Assembly (NCBI GenBank): GCA_014843695.1
Contig: CM026391.1
Location: 20,420,681-20,484,680, forward strand
DNA: 64,000 nt
Direction: 5' to 3'
Source of the DNA: Archivesica marissinica
Taxonomy: Eukaryota > Mollusca > Bivalvia > Venerida > Vesicomyidae
Under the pieces are notes generated by a model that ran no database searches, was not told the origin of the DNA, and saw only the letters and a program-made list of their open reading frames with translations. The position numbers were made by a program, and so were the translations under genes. The stretch's first letter is position 1, and each line of letters starts with the position of its first letter. Positions 60,201-64,000 of this stretch are shown piece after piece.

Positions 60201-62719
60201 CATGATGCTGTTGATGCTACTTTAAACTAGGAAAAAAAAACCTAACAAAACAAATTGAGGATTTTTAGTTTCATGACAATAATAGAGGGTTACACAACAT
60301 TTGAATCGAAGCTCATTTGTTGCTATAGTTATACATTGCCAATACTATATCTGTGTTAGTTGTATATCTACCTACCTGCTATATCTGTGTTAGTTGTATA
60401 TTTACCTACCCCGCTATATCTGTGTTAGTTGTATATTTACCTACCCGCTATAGCTGTGTTAGTTGTATATCTACCTACCCGCTATATCTGTGTTAGTTGT
60501 ATATTTACCTACCCGCTATATCTGTGTTAGTTGTATATTTACCTACCTGCTATATCTGTGTTAGTTGTATATTTACCTACCCGCTATATCTGTGTTAGTT
60601 GTATATTTACCTACCCCGCTATATCTGTGTTTGTGGTATATTTACCTACCCGCTATATCTGTGTTAGTTGTATATTTACCTACCCGCTATATCTGTGTTA
60701 GTTGTATATTTACCTACCTGCTATATCTGTGTTAGTTGTATATTTACCTACCCGCTATAGCTGTGTTAGTTGTATATTTACCTACCCCACTATATCTGTG
60801 TTTGACCTCCATCTCCTCGAATGTAGTTTCGTACAGAACGTTTCCGGACGTCTCCGTGTTCACAAGTTTAGATTTCAATGTTCTCCATGGCAGCTCCATT
60901 TCCAGCACAGTTTCCATGGCAAAACACCAGTCGCTACCCTTGATCTTTCCTACGACAATAGCAATGATAGCAATGCTGGTAAATATTGTGTTAACCCATT
61001 TCATTCTGGATACCGTTCAAATGGTATTTGCAAAGAACATAGAGCCAGATCAACCGCCACGGAACATGCCATCTGATCAGGGTCTATGCTGATCTTGCTA
61101 AGACACTTGGCTATGTAGCAAACAACATAGATCCTGATCAGCATGCAGCGTCACGCTGCGGCTGATCTGGATCTATGTTGTTTGCAAAAGCCTTTAAATG
61201 TATCCAGAATGAAATGGGTTAAGAAAGATGCAATGTAATGTATTTACAGTTTTGAAATGTTCAGAAAATACAATATAAATATAAGGAATACAAGCGACCT
61301 GTGACTCATTTACACTATATGTGCTGCATATACAGTCAAACCTGTGTTAAGCAGCCAGCCAAGGGACTCATAGAAAGTGGCTGCTTAATAGAGGTGATTG
61401 TACACAAATATAATGGAGCTTGAAGACATGCATGATACCTTGTCATGTGAAAGGTTACCAGTGTTACCGGAATCAAACTTAGGCTGCTTAATAGAGGTGA
61501 CCACTAACTCTAGGTTGCTTAATAGAGGTGACCACTGACATATGCTTGACTGTACACAGATATAATGGAGCTTGAAGACATACATGATACCTTGTCACGT
61601 GAAAGCTTACCAGTGTTACCGGAATCAAACTTCTGGAATTCATGCATCAATTCGGTTTTGGAGGCCAAGATTCTTTGTTTCAAATCCTGGATGGCCGACT
61701 GCTCGACCAAGTTTATTCTAAAGTAGAAAATGACACCACGAGAAACATCAATTATGAATATCATAAATGTAATAAAATACAATTCCTTGACATTATTTGG
61801 TTATGAGGAGAATAAAAAATTAGTGGGGCGATCTTTTAGTCTTTTTTGTACTTTTAATTTTGAAGTGGAAGTCATGATAGCGCAATGGATGCGCGTTCGC
61901 TTCAGGTGCGAAAGCTCTGCTGGAGCTGTTATGATTGTGCCCTTAGGCAAGGCATTTAAATTCCATGTTGCCTCTTCTCTCTCCCTCGTGGCGATGGATT
62001 CCATCAGGAGTGAGGTCTTGAGAGTGATTAATATAAGTTGTAAGAACTTGTTTCGCAATCGAGCTAAAATAAATTTGTATAAACTAATTTTAAAGTCAAA
62101 TTTGTAACATAGGCTACGTCACATCATTTTACATCACAGGCGACGAGGACATTTTACGTTTATTTATCGTCACTACCGGTTGGCCATATGAGCGACGCCT
62201 CCTGAAGAGATTAGTCATTTTAGATTTTTGGAGGATAGTGCAATGATACAGACAGAGACCCATTCCAGAGTCTCCTCTGGTTCTATTACGTGCACGGTGA
62301 GACCTCGGTTTAAAGTGCCATCTGAAAGACTGTTAATGTTATTAGGGTCAGACGGGGGATCGAACCTGTGAACGGGGGGATCGAAACTTCCAAATGAGAA
62401 AAATAACCTTGCTTTTATTTTCCTGGTACGACGATATATATATATATATATATATAATAATAAAACACCCACAACAACCACCAAACTGTGAGATACGAAA
62501 CTGCCGAGTAGACATATATTTTTTAATTCCTATTATATATTCAGTATACCTGGCATGTAAATAATACCTTTGTGTGAAGGATATTTTGCGCAGAGCCGGA
62601 CTGTGCGCGGACATGTACTGCACTACACGGCATTCCAGGTCCGGACCCTGTATCCGGACATAAGCACCAAGATTACTACCCGTCTCATAGTAACTCGACG
62701 CTGAAAATACTGTTAATAC
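57002..62719 (-). CDS. PPEF: PPEF/rdgC-type Ser/Thr phosphatase with EF hands, C-terminal five exons (5' end beyond window)
   Basis: Five exons join with matching phases: 62568-62719, 61611-61717, 60786-60949, 59399-59483, 57002-57261 (768 bp, 255 residues plus stop). In order the product shows the end of the PPP phosphatase domain (VLTVFSASSYYETGSN then LGAYVRI), a helical linker, a degenerate EF loop (DSGNTGKIKGSD), LEMELPWRTLKSKLV, a canonical EF hand (DTDHSGHISMQE, split by an intron) and a second one (DINKDGCIDFNEF). This order is specific to PPEF1/2 and Drosophila rdgC, calcium-responsive protein phosphatases of sensory neurons; rdgC dephosphorylates rhodopsin. Metal-binding catalytic residues and the calmodulin-binding IQ motif would lie in upstream exons past position 64000, so activity cannot be judged. 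Introns are loaded with minisatellites, MITEs and SINEs. Family assignment is firm; role in this animal is inferred. Confidence 0.9.
57310..57418. repeat. Two-copy repeat in a PPEF intron
   Basis: GGGAAGCATTGCTTGACAAA and GGGAAGCATTGCATGACAAA, each followed by TGACC, lie about 50 bp apart just upstream of the last PPEF acceptor. They are diverged and non-coding. Confidence 0.75.
57442..58775. repeat. 37-bp minisatellite in a PPEF intron, with 111-bp higher order
   Basis: About 36 copies of TAATTCCTGACTGCATCATC plus CAGGGATACCCTCAATC. GCATC and GTGTC subtypes follow an order of two GCATC then one GTGTC from about 58090 to 58560, giving a 111-bp repeating block. The last copies share a CAGGCATACC variant. 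It fills most of the intron between the last two coding exons. Confidence 0.95.
58776..59019. other. Intronic spacer
   Basis: Single-copy-looking sequence in the PPEF intron between the 37-bp array and a SINE. Short frames on both strands have no recognisable motif. Confidence 0.4.
59020..59129 (+). mobile_element. SINE family C, head and start of body
   Basis: GGCCTCCGTGGCATAGTGGT is a good tRNA 5' half with an A box, and CTGCTGTAGGTTTGAATCCC supplies the B box. The body starts AGTTATCCAGCTGGCATGCG. It is directly followed by a SINE B copy that may have inserted into it. Confidence 0.65.
59130..59363 (+). mobile_element. SINE family B, full length, in a PPEF intron
   Basis: Head TGATAGTGCAGTGGATGCGT, hairpin GTTCGC TTCAGGT GCGAAG, B box GGAGTTCGAGCCCC, body with TTAGGCAAGGCATTTAATTT and GGATTCCATCAGGAATGAGG, and 3' end GAGCTAAAATAAATTTGTAT. 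It ends 36 bp short of the donor of the adjacent PPEF exon, in the opposite orientation to the gene. Confidence 0.87.
59399..59483 (-). CDS. PPEF: PPEF exon: helix and first half of EF hand 1
   Basis: Acceptor ttgtttccag, 85 bp, donor CATTCAG|gtgagtca. It enters in phase 0 and leaves in phase 1. It encodes NGPSITETLYKHRENLETIF then RLIDTDHS, the incoming helix and the first calcium ligands of EF hand 1. Splice signals on both sides are strong. Confidence 0.9.
59560..60205. repeat. 36-bp minisatellite in a PPEF intron
   Basis: About 17 copies of CCTAGTAAACTGCCCACCCC plus AACAGCTGGAAAGTCA, interrupted once at 59968-59998 by GTGTTGTTTGTGGGTTGTTG. The twelve-codon unit has no stops in some frames, giving open stretches of 211 codons (minus) and 191 codons (plus). 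They fall in an intron and do not carry splice-compatible PPEF sequence, so they are not taken as coding. Confidence 0.94.
60345..60785. repeat. 34-bp minisatellite built from a PPEF exon/intron junction
   Basis: About 13 copies; on the minus (gene) strand the unit is AACACAGATATAGCGG followed by GTAGGTAAATATACAACT. The true exon to the right ends AAACACAGATATAGTGGG and continues gtaggtaaatatac, so roughly half of every unit is a copy of the last exon bases and the rest a copy of the intron start. Each unit therefore repeats the 5' splice site. Unit length varies by 1-2 bp at the GGGG/GG run. Confidence 0.92.
60786..60949 (-). CDS. PPEF: PPEF exon: degenerate EF loop end and LPWRTL region
   Basis: Acceptor ttgtcgtag before GAAAGATC, entry phase 1, 164 bp, exit phase 0. 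It encodes KIKGSDWCFAMETVLEM then ELPWRTLKSKLVNTETSGNV and ends HRYSG. I place the donor at GGG|gtaggt because it keeps phase 0 and matches the spacing expected from PPEF relatives. GAG|gtcaaa, 18 bp earlier, is also phase 0. A stronger-looking TAG|gtaaat 4 bp later would break the frame. Confidence 0.82.
60991..61222. mobile_element. piggyBac-like MITE in a PPEF intron
   Basis: Perfect inverted ends TTAACCCATTTCATTCTGGA(TAC) and (GTA)TCCAGAATGAAATGGGTTAA, with TTAA target sites, 232 bp. Internal inverted pieces include GATCCTGATCAGCATGC and CTGCGGCTGATCTGGATC. It starts 41 bp upstream (in gene sense) of an acceptor, so it may contain or displace that intron's branch point. The intact ends suggest a recent insertion. 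Confidence 0.87.
61333..61552. mobile_element. pogo-like MITE, rearranged with a copied exon end
   Basis: TA plus CAGTCAAACCTGTGTTAAGC at the left and CTTGACTG plus TA at the right, with internal GGCTGCTTAATAGAGGTG repeats. A first degenerate right end (GATTG at 61396) is followed by 80 bp copied from the neighbouring PPEF exon/intron junction, after which MITE sequence resumes. It is related to 52341-52973. Confidence 0.7.
61401..61480 (-). pseudogene. Duplicated PPEF exon end (decoy junction)
   Basis: 61459-61480 is identical to the last 22 bases of the true exon (61611-61632), and 61401-61458 matches the start of its intron with a few changes, 152 bp away from the original. The duplicated donor reads AACACTG|gtaacc against AACACTG|gtaagc in the true site. 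Upstream exon sequence and an acceptor are absent, so it cannot be a complete exon. Confidence 0.85.
61611..61717 (-). CDS. PPEF: PPEF exon: linker helix and start of degenerate EF loop
   Basis: Acceptor tctactttag, entry phase 2, 107 bp, donor AACACTG|gtaagc, exit phase 1. It encodes INLVEQSAIQDLKQRILASK then TELMHEFQKFDSGNT. The linker helix and the D-S-G-N-T-G loop start correspond to the region that follows the phosphatase domain in PPEF proteins. Confidence 0.9.
61867..62087 (+). mobile_element. SINE family B in a PPEF intron, B box damaged
   Basis: Head TGATAGCGCAATGGATGCGC and GTTCGC TTCAGGT GCGAA are present, but the following GGAGTTCGAGCC block is deleted (GCGAAAGCTCTGCTGGAG). Body and 3' end are intact (TTCCATCAGGAGTGAGG, CGAGCTAAAATAAATTTGTA). 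It lies opposite to the gene. Confidence 0.83.
62152..62370 (-). mobile_element. SINE family A, reverse orientation, head truncated
   Basis: The reverse complement gives the body and 3' end of family A and the B-box part of the head (GGTTCGATCCCCCGTCTGAC), but the 5' half of the tRNA-like head is replaced by a short GAACGGGGGGATCG duplication. It is in the same orientation as the PPEF gene, within its intron. Confidence 0.8.
62433..62458. repeat. (TA)n microsatellite
   Basis: About 13 TA units, located in a PPEF intron about 110 bp beyond the donor of the 62568-62719 exon. Confidence 0.9.
62568..62719 (-). CDS. PPEF: PPEF exon: end of the phosphatase catalytic domain
   Basis: Acceptor attatattgcag, entry phase 0, 152 bp, donor CACAAAG|gtatta, exit phase 2. 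It encodes VLTVFSASSYYETGSN, LGAYVRIQGPDLECRVVQYM and SAHSPALRKISFTQ. The T-V-F-S-A-S-x-Y-Y block is the last conserved motif of the PPP phosphatase fold (F-S-A-x-N-Y-C in PP1/PP2A; Y-Y is typical of PPEF). The preceding exon is not in the window. Confidence 0.9.
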
Positions 62720-62734
62720 CTGCAATATAATGTT

Positions 62735-63118
62735 ATGTTATGTTATATTTCGGGTTTTACGCCTGCATCAGCACTATTTTGGGCTATATCGCAGGCGGGC
62801 AGTTTACTTAACAACACCTTTCCTGGGCAGGTTCCAGTGGTTAACCAGTAATTGGGTGCACCAACCTCCGTAAGAAACTGCCATAAGAACCACATCAGTG
62901 TGAAATATAATGTATAAACTTTATTTAATTTACAACGATTGCGAAACAAGCTTTAACAACTTTGCGTATATGTGGTGGTTTGTGTGAGTGGAAACTGGAG
63001 TACCCAGAGAAAACCTGCCCGATCTTGTGACCACCGTACCATCTCACATTTCCGAGGATCGAACCCGGATTGCATTGGTGAGAAGCAAGTATGCTAACCA
63101 CTGCGCTAATCGAACAGC
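62735..63118 (-). mobile_element. SINE family D, reverse orientation (tRNA head at right)
   Basis: On the minus strand 63118-63050 reads TTCGATTAGCGCAGTGGTTA then GCATACTTGCTTCTCACC and GGGTTCGATCCTCGG: clear A and B boxes with a CTCACCA loop (CAC, Val-like). The body includes GGTTTTCTCTGGGTACTCCA and, at the far end, CTGCCCGCCTGCGATATAGC. The other end lies about 15 bp from a PPEF acceptor. A SINE B-like tail (ACGATTGCGAAACAAGCTTT) is embedded at about 62920-62955. Confidence 0.65.
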
Positions 63119-63227
63119 CACGTACATGTCGGAATGGAGGTTGTCCTATAAGTGGTTCAGGTTGTTGACATCAAAACACTTGCCCCTCACTGCTGTAGGT
63201 TTGATCCAACATCGCATAATTTATATT

Positions 63228-63445
63228 TTAACTCTTTCAACACCAAGTAACTGACATGGACTGGTCCATGATATTCTTAGACCAATAAATGAATAAGAAA
63301 ATTACATTTGGACCAATTCATTTATCAAAATGGGTAATTTTTGTCTAAAAATAGTATTATTACTGGCAAAAAGTGCAGATCCTGATGAGACGGATCTACA
63401 CTTTTTGTAAGCCTATTGAGAGGCCTGTGGTGTTGAAAGGGTTAA
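63228..63445. mobile_element. piggyBac-like MITE, second copy
   Basis: Ends TTAACTCTTTCAACACC and GTGTTGAAAGGGTTAA; the interior matches 6239-6483 (AAGTAACTGACATGGACTGG, TGATATTCTTAGACCAATA, GGCAAAAAGTGCAGATCCTG) with a deletion at the internal hairpin. It lies upstream of the PPEF exons, probably in an intron. Confidence 0.8.
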
Positions 63446-63529
63446 TATCAACATATAAATATAGTTTTATACAAGAGGGGGAGGGTCCTATGATAGAAGT
63501 ACAAGGCTTTGGTTGCCTTTTGGGTGGAA

Positions 63530-64000
63530 TTTCAAGCAGCTGTGTGGTACCTGACAACAATTTTGGATGGAATTTCAAGCAGCTGTGTGGTACCTGACAA
63601 CAATTTTGGATGGAATTTCAAGCAGCTGTGTGGTACCTGACAACAATTTTGGATGGAATTTCAAGCAGCTGTGTGGTACCTGACAACAATTTTGGATGTA
63701 ATTTCAAGCAGCTGTGTGGTACCTGACAACAATTTTGGATGGAATTTCAAGCAGCTGTGTGGTACCTGACAACAATTTTGAATGGAATTTCAAGCAGCTG
63801 TGTGGTACCTGACAACAATTTTGGATGTAATTTCAAGCAGCTGTGTGGTACCTGACAACAATTTTGGATGGAATTTCAAGCAGCTGTGTGGTACCTGACA
63901 ACAATTTTGGATGTAATTTCAAGCAGCTGTGTGGTACCTGACAACAATTTTGGATGGAATTTCAAGCAGCTGTGTGGTACCTGACAACAATTTTGGATGG
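63530..64000. repeat. 43-bp minisatellite, runs off the window
   Basis: Eleven copies of TTTCAAGCAGCTGTGTGGTA plus CCTGACAACAATTTTGGATG and GAA, with a GTAA subtype that recurs every second to third unit. It is still repeating at the right edge. It probably lies in the PPEF intron upstream of the 62568-62719 exon. Confidence 0.95.

Noticed and set aside
59545..60205. 211-codon (minus) and 191-codon (plus) frames with 12-residue repeats such as KLPTPTAGKSPS
   Set aside because: The composition resembles a low-complexity linker, but the stretch lies inside a PPEF intron whose flanking exons join in phase without it, and both strands are open because the unit is 36 bp.
60736..61092. Plus-strand frames of 118-124 codons over the PPEF exon
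   Set aside because: Antisense to a well-supported PPEF exon and partly made of the 34-bp repeat.
63050..63118. Genuine tRNA-Val gene on the minus strand
   Set aside because: A and B boxes are good, but stem pairing is incomplete and a SINE-like body follows.

Overview
This is eukaryotic, intron-bearing and AT-rich DNA, most likely from a mollusc and probably a bivalve. The evidence is several tRNA-headed SINE families with bivalve-style 3' ends, TTAA- and TA-flanked MITEs, a degraded L2/CR1-like LINE, and two animal genes split by introns. The species cannot be fixed from the sequence. One 1,000-base run of N (30679-31678) is an assembly gap.

The window is dominated by tandem repeats. I count about twenty unrelated satellite or minisatellite arrays covering roughly two thirds of the called bases. 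The largest are a 29-bp array of about 18 kb (31.7-49.6 kb), a 28-bp array of about 8.2 kb (20.7-28.9 kb), a 25-bp array of 2.2 kb (54.2-56.5 kb) and a (GT)n tract of 1.56 kb (7.4-9.0 kb). Most long open frames here are shadows of arrays whose unit length is a multiple of three, or whose unit has no stop codon. They are not proteins.

Layout. 0.1-4.5 kb: four arrays (24, 37, 38 and 63 bp) with a SINE fragment and a MITE. 4.9-5.6 kb, minus strand: the first coding exon of a GABA-B-receptor-like class C GPCR, with a signal segment, a long glycosylatable spacer, the start of the Venus-flytrap domain and a phase-0 splice donor. Later exons are not recognisable in the window. 5.9-20 kb: MITEs, SINEs, the (GT)n tract, a nested and frameshifted LINE, and one weak exon candidate (17.84-18.0 kb). 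18.4-49.6 kb: almost continuous satellite DNA. 49.9-56.9 kb: further arrays and transposon-like elements.

57.0-62.7 kb, minus strand: the last five coding exons of a PPEF/rdgC-type serine/threonine phosphatase with EF hands. Splice phases agree across all four introns, giving a 255-residue C-terminal part with the end of the phosphatase domain and two canonical EF hands. The catalytic core lies beyond the right edge. Three of its four complete introns contain at least one distinct minisatellite, and the remaining one holds MITE and SINE insertions. A 34-bp array is built from the exon/intron junction itself, so copies of a 5' splice site are tandemly amplified directly behind the true one. 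A nearby exon end has also been duplicated together with a MITE terminus.

No operon-like or gene-cluster logic links the two genes. The biological interest lies in how the satellites arose (junction-derived units, higher-order repeats, an amplified micro-inversion, single-copy founders) and in their possible effects on splicing and chromatin.
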